From Clostridia bacterium (GTDB lineage: Bacteria > Bacillota > Clostridia > Christensenellales > Aristaeellaceae): a stretch of 64,000 nucleotides of DNA. The notes beneath the pieces are model-generated. The model did not search any database. It was given only the letters and a program-made list of their open reading frames with translations, and was not told where the DNA came from. The position numbers were made by a program, and so were the translations under genes. The stretch lies in assembly GCA_017524615.1 (NCBI GenBank), contig JAFXVJ010000028.1:35222-99221 (forward strand). Reading direction: 5' to 3'. Below, one piece after another: positions 51,835 to 63,284 of this stretch (positions within the stretch are counted from its first letter, which is position 1; the number at the start of each line of letters is the position of its first letter).

Positions 51835-53817
51835 CTAGATCGCTTTTACGATTTCAGTCACCAGCGCGCCGAAATCGCCGCGCACCCGGCGGCCCATTTC
51901 CATCACTTCCTGATGGTTGATGGGCTGGTTCAGCACGCCCGCCGCCATGTTGGTGATGCAGCTCAGGCCCAGCACCCGCATGCCGCAGTGGCGCGCCACG
52001 ATGGTTTCGGGCACAGTGGACATGCCCACCGCGTCGGCGCCCATCATTCGGGTCATGCGGATCTCCGCCGGCGTTTCATAGGCGGGGCCATTCATCCAGC
52101 AATAAACACCGCGGCGCAGGTCAATGCCCAGCTGCTGCGCGCACATCTGGGCAATCGTTCTCAGCCCCCGGTCATAAGCGTTGGTCATATCGGGGAACCG
52201 TGGCCCGAAAGCGTCCATATTGGGGCCGGTCAGGGGATTCTTGCCGGACAGGTTGATAAAGTCCGTCACCAGCATCAGGCAGCCCGCGGCAAAATCCGTG
52301 TTCACGCCGCCGGCGGCGTTGGTGAGGATCAGCGTCTTGACCCCCAGCCGTTTCATCACCCGAACGGGCAGCACCACATCCTGGATGGGATAGCCCTCAT
52401 AGCTGTGGAAGCGGCCGCTCATCATCAGCACCCGCTTGCCTGCCAAATCGCCGCAGATCAGCTTGCCCGCGTGGCCCGGCACGGTAGCCAGGGGGAAGCC
52501 GGGGATATCGGCATAAGCGATTTCCTTCGCGTTGGCCAGTTCATTCCCATAATCGCCCAGGCCGCTGCCCAGCACGATGGCGATATCCGCCCGTCCCAGG
52601 GCGGTTTCGATGGCATCTGCCGCCTGCTGGATACGGATCATTTCCTTTTCGCATCCGGCCTCGATTTCCCGGAGATAGGATTCCGCGCCGAACCGCTCCG
52701 GCAGGCCGAAGTATTCCGCGACGGTGGCCGCCGTATCGGCAAAAGTTTCCCGGGTGCCGATGGGATGCTGGCCCCGCATGCCTTTTTTCCACAGCAGCAG
52801 CGGCGCGTATTCCCGGGTGTGGTCTGTGCCCTTGTAGGTGGGGTCGCAGCCGTGGTCGGCAGTGATGATCAGCAGATCGTCATCCCCCATCAGCTGCTGG
52901 AATTCGGGAATCCGCGCGTCAAAATACTCCAGCGCCTTTCCGTAGCCCTCCACGTCCCGGCGGTGGCCGTAAACAGAATCGGTGTCCACCAGGTTGATGA
53001 ACAGCAGGCCGTTGAAATCCTGCTTCATGTAATCCAGCGCCGCGTCAACGCAGGCGGGATTGCCGGCAGCGTGATTGCTTTTCGTCAGGCCCCGATGAGC
53101 GAAAATATCCTCGATTTTGCCCACGCCCAGGGTGTCAAAGCCCGCTTCCTTCATCACATCCAGGATCGAAGGCGTGACAGGCTCCAGGGAAAAGTCCCGC
53201 CGCCTGCCGGTGCGCTGGAAAGCGCCCTTGCCCGTGCCGATGAAGGGCCGGGCGATCACGCGGCCCACGCCGTGCTCGCCCTGCAGCTGTTTCCGGGCGA
53301 TTTCGCACATTTCGTACAGCTTTTCCACGGGATAAATGTCCTCGTGGCAGGCGATCTGGAACACGCTGTCGCCGGAGGTGTACACGATGGGATAGCCCGT
53401 GCGCATATGCTCCTCCCCCAGTTCATCCAGGATGGCGGTGCCGGAGGCGGGCTTATTGCCCAGGGTTTTGGTGCCGATGGCGGCCTCGAAGGCCTCGATC
53501 ACTTCCTTGGGAAAGCCGTCCGGATACAGCGGGAAGGGCTGCTTCACCGTGACGCCCGCCATTTCCCAGTGACCGGTGGTGGTATCCTTGCCGGCGGATC
53601 TTTCCAGCGCCCGGCCATAGGCGCCGTCTCCCGCCACGACGGGCAAATGCAGCCCCGGCAGGCGTCCCAGGCCCATGCTGAGCATGTGGGGGATTTTCAG
53701 ATCCATTCTTTCCGCAATATGGCCGATGGTATTGGCTCCCTCATCGCCGAACGCCGCCGCGTCCGGCAAAGCGCCAGCCCCTACGCTGTCCAGCACGATC
53801 CAGATCACACGCTTCAT
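51835..53817 (-). CDS. Fused phosphopentomutase and purine nucleoside phosphorylase
   Basis: The 660-residue protein joins two salvage enzymes. Residues 1-392 are a full phosphopentomutase (VIWIVLDSVGAGALPDA, KDTTTGHWEMAG with the phospho-acceptor Thr, TADHGCDPTYKGTDHTREYAPLL). Residues 393-660 are a PunA-type purine nucleoside phosphorylase (VLGSGLGDYGN, PGHAGKLICG, SGRFHSYEGY, TNAAGGVN, EIRMTRMMGADAVGMSTVPE). PNP yields ribose 1-phosphate, and DeoB turns it into ribose 5-phosphate. The linker codons (GCGAAAAGGAAATGATC) still look like a ribosome site and ATG, which suggests recent loss of a stop codon. Length is close to the sum of both. Confidence 0.95.
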   Translation of the reverse strand: MKRVIWIVLDSVGAGALPDAAAFGDEGANTIGHIAERMDLKIPHMLSMGLGRLPGLHLPVVAGDGAYGRALERSAGKDTTTGHWEMAGVTVKQPFPLYPDGFPKEVIEAFEAAIGTKTLGNKPASGTAILDELGEEHMRTGYPIVYTSGDSVFQIACHEDIYPVEKLYEMCEIARKQLQGEHGVGRVIARPFIGTGKGAFQRTGRRRDFSLEPVTPSILDVMKEAGFDTLGVGKIEDIFAHRGLTKSNHAAGNPACVDAALDYMKQDFNGLLFINLVDTDSVYGHRRDVEGYGKALEYFDARIPEFQQLMGDDDLLIITADHGCDPTYKGTDHTREYAPLLLWKKGMRGQHPIGTRETFADTAATVAEYFGLPERFGAESYLREIEAGCEKEMIRIQQAADAIETALGRADIAIVLGSGLGDYGNELANAKEIAYADIPGFPLATVPGHAGKLICGDLAGKRVLMMSGRFHSYEGYPIQDVVLPVRVMKRLGVKTLILTNAAGGVNTDFAAGCLMLVTDFINLSGKNPLTGPNMDAFGPRFPDMTNAYDRGLRTIAQMCAQQLGIDLRRGVYCWMNGPAYETPAEIRMTRMMGADAVGMSTVPETIVARHCGMRVLGLSCITNMAAGVLNQPINHQEVMEMGRRVRGDFGALVTEIVKAI

Positions 53818-53867
53818 TGGTTCCCCGCTCCTTTCTTATCCCATGCGCTCCTGATGGCAAATGCATT

Positions 53868-54422
53868 CTATTCAGCCCAGAATTGCTCCAGATCCCATCC
53901 GGCGATCAGCTCTTCCGGCGTTTTTCCGGAAGTGTCGCACAAATGTCCCCGGTTTTCCGGCATGGCATCCAGCTTCCTCTTCAAAAAAAGCGCCCGGCCG
54001 ATCAATTCCGTGTCCCCGCGCCGCCTGATCCGGCGTTCGATTTCCGCTTCCTCCGCGGTCAGCACCACGTAATACAGCGCCGCCCCGCGCCGCTGCGCCA
54101 GGGCGCGCACCCGCGGCAGCTCATCCTCGATCACATAATCCATCACCACGTCCAGGCCCTGTTCCAGCGCCCGGTCCGCCGTGAACAGCATACAGTCCCA
54201 GTTAAAGGCCAGTATATCTTGCCACAGCGCCCGGCAGGACGGCTGCCCGTCCGAAAAAAACGGCCCCTTATCGTCCCGTTCCACGAATCCCCGGTGGAAA
54301 TCGTCCCCGTGGATCATGTACACCGTTTTTCCGCTTTTCTGCGCCAGATGCTTCGCCAGAGCGCCGGCCAGGGTGGTTTTTCCGCTGCCGCAGGCGCCGG
54401 AAATGAAAATGATCCTGTTCAT
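53868..54422 (-). CDS. P-loop kinase of unknown substrate
   Basis: The 184-residue protein has Walker A GACGSGKTTLAGAL at the N-terminus, an aspartate pair GDDFHRG near residue 40, MDYVIEDELPRV, and an RRRGDTELIGRALFLKRKLDAMPENRGHLCDTSGKTPEEL end with lid-type arginines. It resembles small AAA-type nucleoside or sugar kinases (gluconate/chloramphenicol phosphotransferase-like). Substrate unknown. Its ATG overlaps the stop of the flavin reductase-like gene by ATGA. Confidence 0.8.
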   Translation of the reverse strand: MNRIIFISGACGSGKTTLAGALAKHLAQKSGKTVYMIHGDDFHRGFVERDDKGPFFSDGQPSCRALWQDILAFNWDCMLFTADRALEQGLDVVMDYVIEDELPRVRALAQRRGAALYYVVLTAEEAEIERRIRRRGDTELIGRALFLKRKLDAMPENRGHLCDTSGKTPEELIAGWDLEQFWAE

Positions 54423-55015
54423 GCGCCATGCTCTCCGGTACGGCCATCCCCGGCGAAATCCCCAATCCGGCCCAGCAGCTTTCCGATGCTGTGGTACATG
54501 CCAGAATAGATCACCGGATCCAGCCGGGTCAGATCGACATCGAAGGTGTCCCGGCAGGAAACGCTTTCGTCGATCTGCACGTTTCTGATACGGCAGAAAA
54601 AGGTGGTGGATTCCCCCGTCTGCACCGATTGTTCCACTTCGCATTCATACACCCACCGGCTTGCATCCAGCACGGGCACATCCACCTTTTTCCCCCGGCT
54701 GACGGCGTAGGGAAGCGCGTCCTTTTTCCCGTCCCGAGCATGATGCGTGCCGAAATAGTCCATCAGCGGCAGCATGTCCGTGCTCACTAAGTTCGCGCTC
54801 AGCCTGCCCGTACGCATCACATTCTGCTTCGTTGTTTTTCCACCGAACATGCTGATGACCAGCAGGTAATCGTTCCCTCCCGCACAGGCGGCGCTCACCC
54901 AGGTGATGGGCGCGAAATTGGGGGTGCCGTCTTCATTGTTGGTTCCGATGATGAAAGCGGGCTGCACGCACAGAGAATAACCCGTTCCCTCCGACCGTCT
55001 GCGGACTGTATTCAT
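54419..55015 (-). CDS. Flavin reductase-like FMN-binding protein
   Basis: The 198-residue protein has the flavin reductase split-barrel pattern: CVQPAFIIGTNNEDGTPNFAPITWVSAACAGG, ISMFGGKTTKQNVMRTGRLSANLVSTDMLPLMDYFG, CEVEQSVQTGESTTFFCRIRNVQIDES. These bind FMN and act as NAD(P)H flavin reductases or in diverse flavin-linked roles. GGAGAAGCAG is the ribosome site for ATG 55015. It is coupled to the P-loop kinase gene. Confidence 0.85.
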   Translation of the reverse strand: MNTVRRRSEGTGYSLCVQPAFIIGTNNEDGTPNFAPITWVSAACAGGNDYLLVISMFGGKTTKQNVMRTGRLSANLVSTDMLPLMDYFGTHHARDGKKDALPYAVSRGKKVDVPVLDASRWVYECEVEQSVQTGESTTFFCRIRNVQIDESVSCRDTFDVDLTRLDPVIYSGMYHSIGKLLGRIGDFAGDGRTGEHGA

Positions 55016-55052
55016 AAACTGCTTCTCCGATCCCCGTTTCACATACTCCGTG

Positions 55053-55607
55053 TTACGGCACCAGCGGGTCGTTTTCCTCCGCTTCCTGCTCCTGGGGCTC
55101 CGGCGGTTTGGGAAGCTCCTCCAGGGAGGACAGGCCGAAATGGGACAGAAAATTGTCCGTGGTGCCATACAGGATGGGGCGGCCCAAGGCGTCCTTGCGG
55201 CCCACCTCCTCGATGAGCCCCTTATGCACCAGGCTCTGCACCGAATAATCGCATTTCACGCCCCGCACCGCCTCGATTTCCAGCTTGGTCACCGGCTGGC
55301 GGTAAGCCACCACGGCCAGAGTTTCCAGGGCGGATTGGCTGAGGGATTGCTTCTGGATGGGCTGCAAAAGCCGCTCCACATACGGCGCGTATTCCGCCCG
55401 GGTGGTCAATTGGATGTGCTGGCCGAAGCGCTTCAGGCAGATGCCCCGGCGGTGATAGCTGTAATCGCTCTCCAGGGCGCTGATAGCCTGGTAAGTTTCG
55501 TCCTCCGTCACCTCCAGCGCTCTTTGCAGTTCCTTTACGTCCACCGGCTCCCCCGCCACAAACAGGATGGCCTCAATCACGTGCCCCAGCTCATTCGTAT
55601 CCATCAA
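55053..55607 (-). CDS. scpB: Segregation and condensation protein B
   Basis: The 184-residue protein is the kleisin-associated partner of ScpA and SMC. It has two winged-helix domains: ELGHVIEAILFVAGEPVDVKEL and ETLAVVAYRQPVTKLEIEAVRGVKCDYSVQSLVHKGLIEEVGRKDALGRPILYGTTDNFLSHFGLSSLEELP. The Glu-rich tail is normal. The gene overlaps the end of scpA by 17 nt; start is MMDT at 55607 (or 55604). Confidence 0.96.
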   Translation of the reverse strand: MMDTNELGHVIEAILFVAGEPVDVKELQRALEVTEDETYQAISALESDYSYHRRGICLKRFGQHIQLTTRAEYAPYVERLLQPIQKQSLSQSALETLAVVAYRQPVTKLEIEAVRGVKCDYSVQSLVHKGLIEEVGRKDALGRPILYGTTDNFLSHFGLSSLEELPKPPEPQEQEAEENDPLVP

Positions 55608-56349
55608 TGTCCAATTCTCCCTCCGCCGGCGCCCCTTCCCGGGCCTCCAGCACCATGTCCCCGAAAATATCCTGCTGCTCCGCGCTGACCCGTCCCAGGC
55701 GCAGCAGTTCCAGCAGCGCCAGGAACAAGGTCACCACCTCGTCCCGGCTGGGGTGCGGGGAAAACAGCGCCTCAAACCTCACCGGCCCTTTTTTCAGCCG
55801 CTTCAGGATATGGGCCGAGCACCGCGCCACCGTGTATTCATCCCGGATGATGCGCCGGGCGGTCTGCGCCGGTTCCTCACCCTCTTCCTCCCGGATCCGG
55901 GCCATCACCCGGGCAAAGGCGGCCAGCAGACCCTCCATGGTCAGGTTTTTCAGCTCCAGTGTGGGCGGCGGCAGGGGGTATTCCTCCGGCAGCTTATGAT
56001 ACATCAGCGCCGCGGCTTTTTCAAAGCCCTGCATGTTCTGGGCGATTTCCTTGAACCGCTGGTATTCCTCCAACTGGCGGATCAGGGCGGCCTCCGGGTC
56101 CTCCTCATCCTCCACCTTGGGCTTGGGCAGCAGGGACCGGCTTTTGATTTCCAGCAGCGTGGCCGCCATGGCGATGAACGCGCTGGCGTCATCCATATCC
56201 AGGTCCGGGGCATTCTGCACCGATTGGATGTACTGATCCGTCACCTGGGACACGAAAATATCCTTGATGTCGATCTTCGCCTTGCCGATCAGGAACAAAA
56301 GCATGTCCAGCGGGCCGTCGAATTGGCTCAAATGCAGCGTCAGCGCCAT
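55591..56349 (-). CDS. scpA: Segregation and condensation protein A
   Basis: The 252-residue kleisin has the family N-terminus (LHLSQFDGPLDMLLFLIGKAKIDIKDIFVSQVTDQYIQ), DDASAFIAMAATLLEIKSRSLLPKP, and a C-terminal winged helix (RDEVVTLFLALLELLRLGRVSAEQQDIFGDMVL). With ScpB it closes the SMC ring for chromosome condensation. It lies 7 nt after the site-2 protease gene and overlaps scpB, the usual clostridial arrangement. Confidence 0.96.
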   Translation of the reverse strand: MALTLHLSQFDGPLDMLLFLIGKAKIDIKDIFVSQVTDQYIQSVQNAPDLDMDDASAFIAMAATLLEIKSRSLLPKPKVEDEEDPEAALIRQLEEYQRFKEIAQNMQGFEKAAALMYHKLPEEYPLPPPTLELKNLTMEGLLAAFARVMARIREEEGEEPAQTARRIIRDEYTVARCSAHILKRLKKGPVRFEALFSPHPSRDEVVTLFLALLELLRLGRVSAEQQDIFGDMVLEAREGAPAEGELDIDGYE

Positions 56350-56356
56350 GATTTCC

Positions 56357-57208
56357 TTACCTCAATCCAAAAATCGCCAGCAGCCCGTTCACCACGCCGC
56401 CCTGGACAAAGTACACCGCCTTGCTGATAGCCTTGGAAAAAATATTCGTGAACATAAACAGGAACAGCAGCACCATCATCGCCAGGTTGATGGCCTTGGC
56501 GGGAATATGCAGTTTTCCCCGCAGGAAAATGTCGTTCACCACATGATATCCGTCCAAGGGCGGAATGGGCAGCAGATTGAAAATGGCCAGGCTCAGATTG
56601 ATCTGCACGAAAAACGTCAGGAACCGCAGCAGATAAAGGATCCACGGCGCTTTCATGTAGTCCGTCAGGGCGGGCAGCACGCCTGCGCTCTCCCGCATGG
56701 TGACTATCCATACATCGGTATAATTCCGGTACAGCGCGTTTTCCCCGGACAGGACCGAATAGAAATTCCACCCGTCAAAGCGCAGGAAATCGTGATAATT
56801 CACCAATTCGCCCTGCTGCCACATTTCCGGTACGAACGCCAGCCGCAGGATCGCCGCGCTCAGCAGCGTAGCCGTCAGGAACAGCAGCAGATTCATGGCC
56901 ACGCCCGCCAAGGACACCAGGATATCGTCCCGCCTGAAGCGCTTGTAATTCCGCGGGTTCACCGGCACCGGCCGGGCCCAGCCAAAGCCGAACAGAAACA
57001 TGAACACCGTGCCCACCGGGTCCAAATGCTTCAGGGGATTGAAGGTCAGCCGTCCCAGCATCTGCGCGGTGGGGTCGCCGCATTTCAGCGCCACATACCC
57101 GTGGGCCAGTTCATGCAGCGTCAGGGCGATCAAAATGGCCGGCGCACGGTATAAAAGCAAAATCAGCGTGCCCGCCGGGTCATTCTGGAACTGCGTTAAA
57201 ATGCCCAA
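56357..57208 (-). CDS. Site-2 protease family (M50) membrane metalloprotease, TTG start
   Basis: The 283-residue protein has the zinc motif HELAHGY in the first helix and NLLPIPPLDGYHV near residue 210, which supplies the third zinc ligand. It belongs to the small M50 group next to scpA in many clostridia. Substrates are unknown. A longer reading frame exists, but TTG at 57208 follows AAGGAGAG and aligns with family starts. An insertion between helices (residues about 125-185) is larger than in most relatives. Confidence 0.88.
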   Translation of the reverse strand: MGILTQFQNDPAGTLILLLYRAPAILIALTLHELAHGYVALKCGDPTAQMLGRLTFNPLKHLDPVGTVFMFLFGFGWARPVPVNPRNYKRFRRDDILVSLAGVAMNLLLFLTATLLSAAILRLAFVPEMWQQGELVNYHDFLRFDGWNFYSVLSGENALYRNYTDVWIVTMRESAGVLPALTDYMKAPWILYLLRFLTFFVQINLSLAIFNLLPIPPLDGYHVVNDIFLRGKLHIPAKAINLAMMVLLFLFMFTNIFSKAISKAVYFVQGGVVNGLLAIFGLR

Positions 57209-57344
57209 AGCCTGTCTCTCCTTTTCCGGAGTCGTTTCTCCTTTGCTATTATACTCGATCCGGGGAAAAAACACAAGTTCCCGTCCCCCTGCCCCGCGGG
57301 GCACGCAAAAAGCGGCGGATTCCCGCCGCCCGATGCGCATCCCA

Positions 57345-58379
57345 TCATTTCATGCGATCCTTGATCTTTGCGTAGCCCAGCCTTTCCATCCAGGCAAGGA
57401 GCGCCAGGCCCAGCGCCATCACGCCGTAAGACAGGCAGGGGATCAGCAGTTCGCTGCCGCCGGCCTCCTCCGCCCATGTTTCGGCATCTTCCCAGAATTC
57501 CTCTTCTTCCGCCAGCGCATGGGACAGGAAGCCGAAATCCTCTCCCCCGCCCGTGCCGTTAAACAGCTTGCCGCCCAGGGTGAATTCCACCGCCACGAAC
57601 AGCCCGGCCATCATCAGCCCCACCGCCGCGGGCAGGAAGCGGCGTTTCTTTCCCTTGGCCCACACGCCGTAGAGGATAAGCACCGTCTCCACGGTCACCA
57701 TGCTGATCAGCTGCTCTATGCGCACAAATTCGTGCACCACCAGTCCCCCGTCCCGCAGGCTTTCCAGCAGGATCTGGGGCAGGCACAGATAAAACAGGGT
57801 GCGGATAAAGCGATCCTGCGAAGAAGCCCGCAGGGACACGGCCGCCACGATCAGGCAGACCAGTCCTTCCAGCATGAATACCGCCAGCCGGCCTTCGCCC
57901 CATTCGTTGACCACCGCGATGGGGAAAAAGCTCAGGCCGTTGATTTTCATCATCCTTCCCGCGCCCAAAAAGCCCAGGAATCCTTCGCCGAACCGGGCCA
58001 GAGCCGCCATCAGCATGCCGGCCGGGGCATAGACGTTCAAGGCCCGCATGGGGGCGTTGCCTGTCAGCCGCCCGGCCAGGGCCGCCCCAAGGCACACGCC
58101 CAGCACACCGCCGAAGAAGGAAACCCGATATACGTCAAAGGACAAAAGCGCGTCCCAGAAACGATAGTTTTTCAAGCCGGTGGCCATCCAGAACTGCAGC
58201 ATTTCGATGACGGCGTACACGGTTTTCGCGCACGCCAGGCCCAGCGTGATGCCCAGCAGCCAGGTCAGCCCCGCGTTCATCGCCCGCCTGCGCAGGGATG
58301 AAGAAATCAAATAATGCGCGCCGGCGGTGATCAGGGTGCTGCCCGCCATCCAAATCAAATAAGCACTGCTCGGTTCCAT
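57345..58379 (-). CDS. Lgt-like membrane protein, paralogue 2
   Basis: The 344-residue polytopic protein is a paralogue of that at 5513-6505. It again lacks the Lgt His (SFFGGVLG with Phe in place) and has ARFGEGFLGFLGAGRMM in place of GRxGNFxNGE. It has an additional Glu/Gly-rich loop (residues about 275-310, GTGGGEDFGF... EEEEFWEDAETW) before the last helix. It lies 12 nt downstream of the second phosphodiester glycosidase gene and was probably duplicated with it. A GAGGAAG site precedes ATG 58379. Confidence 0.75.
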   Translation of the reverse strand: MEPSSAYLIWMAGSTLITAGAHYLISSSLRRRAMNAGLTWLLGITLGLACAKTVYAVIEMLQFWMATGLKNYRFWDALLSFDVYRVSFFGGVLGVCLGAALAGRLTGNAPMRALNVYAPAGMLMAALARFGEGFLGFLGAGRMMKINGLSFFPIAVVNEWGEGRLAVFMLEGLVCLIVAAVSLRASSQDRFIRTLFYLCLPQILLESLRDGGLVVHEFVRIEQLISMVTVETVLILYGVWAKGKKRRFLPAAVGLMMAGLFVAVEFTLGGKLFNGTGGGEDFGFLSHALAEEEEFWEDAETWAEEAGGSELLIPCLSYGVMALGLALLAWMERLGYAKIKDRMK

Positions 58380-58391
58380 CGCAAATCTTCC

Positions 58392-59264
58392 TCAATTGGG
58401 GTCATAGGCGCTGGCAAAGTAAATGGCGTCCGGCACGGGGCGCACGGTGGTCACGTCGGTATCGTTGATCTTCTTTCCCAGAAACACCACATTCACAGAC
58501 AGGCCGCCGTCCAGCATATACGCCTGCTGCACATTGCCGAAGGACATCACCACATCCGTCATTCTGCTCACGCTCATGGTCCAGTATTTGCAGGCGACGA
58601 TCATGTATTCCAATTCGCCCGTCTGGCAGATGCAAATGCGTCCCGCATCCTCCCACGGCTTGGAATTGGTGGGCGATTTGCTGTCGTCCTGCACCCGGAT
58701 GCCGTCCCGCACCAGGGCGGGGCCGAACTCAAAGCCATTGATGATTTTTTTGCCGTCTATCTGGGTCAGATCCATATCGCCGGGGTTTTCCTCCGCCAGG
58801 ATAATGCGGAAATTGCCCTCCTCGTCGATCAAAAGGATATCCCGGTTTTCATTCACCGTGCCCCGGAACACCTGGCCCTGCCGCAGCACGAAGGATCCGG
58901 GATGCTCTGAATAATAATCGCCGTTAATGGCCACCACCGCGTTCATGCGACGTGCCATGGTGCTCACTTCCACCTTGGCGCGGCTGTTGAAGCTTTCCGC
59001 CGCCACGGTGCGCAGCTGATTGGGCGTGGCGATTTTGATGCGCACTACGTGATACCGTTCCGCTTTATTGTATTCCCGTTCCACATGAATGGAAGGGTCG
59101 TCATAGGTCATTTTGCCCGTTTCGTATTTTTCGCGCACGGGCATGCCCGGCGAAAAATCAATGGGCAGCTCCACGATGTGATCCTGCTCTCCCCAGGCGG
59201 CATATGGCGCCAGCAGCAGCGCGCAGCACAGCAGGGCCGCCAGGCGGCGGAATCCAAGCTTCAT
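58392..59264 (-). CDS. Phosphodiester glycosidase family (NAGPA domain) exported protein, paralogue 2
   Basis: The 290-residue protein has a signal peptide (LAALLCCALLLAPYAAWGEQ) and the same order of motifs as paralogue 1: VVRIKIATPNQLRTVAAESF, AVVAINGDYYSEH, FGPALVRDG, GELEYMIVACKYWTMSVSRM, and AYMLDGGLSVNVVF, then RPVPDAIYFASAYD. The normally invariant DGGGS is DGGLS here. It should act outside the membrane on a phosphodiester-linked sugar. The two paralogues share perhaps a third of their residues by eye. Start from ATG 59264 with AGGAGGACGAC upstream. Confidence 0.85.
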   Translation of the reverse strand: MKLGFRRLAALLCCALLLAPYAAWGEQDHIVELPIDFSPGMPVREKYETGKMTYDDPSIHVEREYNKAERYHVVRIKIATPNQLRTVAAESFNSRAKVEVSTMARRMNAVVAINGDYYSEHPGSFVLRQGQVFRGTVNENRDILLIDEEGNFRIILAEENPGDMDLTQIDGKKIINGFEFGPALVRDGIRVQDDSKSPTNSKPWEDAGRICICQTGELEYMIVACKYWTMSVSRMTDVVMSFGNVQQAYMLDGGLSVNVVFLGKKINDTDVTTVRPVPDAIYFASAYDPN

Positions 59265-59456
59265 TTCGTGTCGTCCTCCTTGTTCCTTTACGCTTCCTTT
59301 GCATATGGCCGGAACGCGCTTTCCGCTTGCCCGGGCCAACTGCAGCTATTTTACCATAATTTCACCGCCGCGTAAACCCCTTCTTTGCCCGGGCGGAAAC
59401 CGGGCAAACGCCCGCCGCGCCGCGGCTCACCGGGCAGGTCCCCCGCGAAAAAAAGG

Positions 59457-59486
59457 TTGCTATCCGTCCCGGAATCGTGGTATAAT
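59457..59486 (+). promoter_or_regulatory. Promoter of secA
   Basis: TTGCTA (59457-59462), 18-nt spacer, extended -10 TGGTATAAT ending at 59486. Confidence 0.75.
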
Positions 59487-59546
59487 CCAGAATGGCGTTG
59501 TATGTCCGGTCCAGGCCAGCGTCAAGACAGAGTAAGGAGAAAGCAC

Positions 59547-62303
<2,757 letters not shown>

Positions 62304-62380
62304 CGCTTTTCCCCTTTTCCCTTCCCAAATGGCAAATCGTGAGGAACGCTTTTTACTTTTGAATGATGGGAGGAATTGCA

Positions 62381-63226
62381 ATGAAGCGTTTATTCTGCAT
62401 CGTATTGGCCGTTTGCCTGTTGGCGGCGTCCGGCCTTTGTGAAAGCGACTGGTATGAGCCGGAGGAAGGCGGGGACGATTGGGCGCTGCTGGACAGCCGC
62501 TTCGGGTTTTCCCTGTGGTATCCCGAGGATATGATGTGCCTGTGGACAGAGGAATTCAACGATGAGACGGCCGAATGGCTCTGTCCCATGGAGGACGAAT
62601 CGGGCGTCGCCGCGATGATCTGCCGGGGCAGCCGCTTTTCCGCGCTGCTGTGGGATGGCTATACCCGGATCAGCCGGGACGAGCCGGAAGTATGGCTGAA
62701 CTATCCGTACGAAATGACGGCCTACACCGATGGCGACATCATTTCAGAGCAATGGATCATTTCCGCGCCGGACCGGGATTATGTGTTTATCATCCAGTAC
62801 GAAACGGGCGATTATCAAGGGTGGGCCCCGCTGTTCCATGAGATCCTGGGAACCGTCGAATTCCCGGACCAGCCCGCCGTGACCGCCGATTTCCGCCTGG
62901 ACTATGCCCAGAGCGAAACGCAGTTCCCCGACATCGTCGTGGATGAGGATGCGGACCCCATGACGCTCACTGCGCTGGGGGACGTGACGGATTTCGTGCT
63001 GGAGCTTGTGGATTGGGAGAATATGGAAATCAGCTCCGCCTCCGTCCTGTGCATCGTTTACAAGTTCTCCCCCGGAGACGGGCTGTGCATATACGCGTAT
63101 ATCCCCGATATGCTGCCCAATCTGCGTTTCCGCTATCGTGATGCCAATGGTGAGGAGAAGTGCTGGTACATTTCCCAGAGCGGGCGGGACGGATCGCTGC
63201 TGATGATTGGGCCGGATGATTTGTAA
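62381..63226 (+). CDS. Secreted protein of unknown function between secA and prfB
   Basis: The 281-residue protein has a signal peptide ending near GLCE. The mature part begins with acidic residues (SDWYEPEEGGDDWALLDSRFGFSLWYPEDMM), where FGFSLWYP resembles the opening of PsbP-like or DUF1795-like lipoprotein domains, and ends in a beta-rich domain (VTDFVLELVDWENMEIS...FRYRDANGEEKCWYIS). No family can be assigned. GGGAGGA supports ATG 62381. It interrupts the common secA-prfB adjacency. Confidence 0.72.
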   Translation: MKRLFCIVLAVCLLAASGLCESDWYEPEEGGDDWALLDSRFGFSLWYPEDMMCLWTEEFNDETAEWLCPMEDESGVAAMICRGSRFSALLWDGYTRISRDEPEVWLNYPYEMTAYTDGDIISEQWIISAPDRDYVFIIQYETGDYQGWAPLFHEILGTVEFPDQPAVTADFRLDYAQSETQFPDIVVDEDADPMTLTALGDVTDFVLELVDWENMEISSASVLCIVYKFSPGDGLCIYAYIPDMLPNLRFRYRDANGEEKCWYISQSGRDGSLLMIGPDDL

Positions 63227-63284
63227 CGGCGCACCGCGCAGCCGAACAATCAGCCAAACCCAAGAAATCAAAGGAGAGATGAAC

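Noticed and set aside
51913-54072. 719-codon plus-strand frame opposite DeoB-PNP
   Set aside because: Antisense shadow of a gene with all catalytic motifs on the minus strand.
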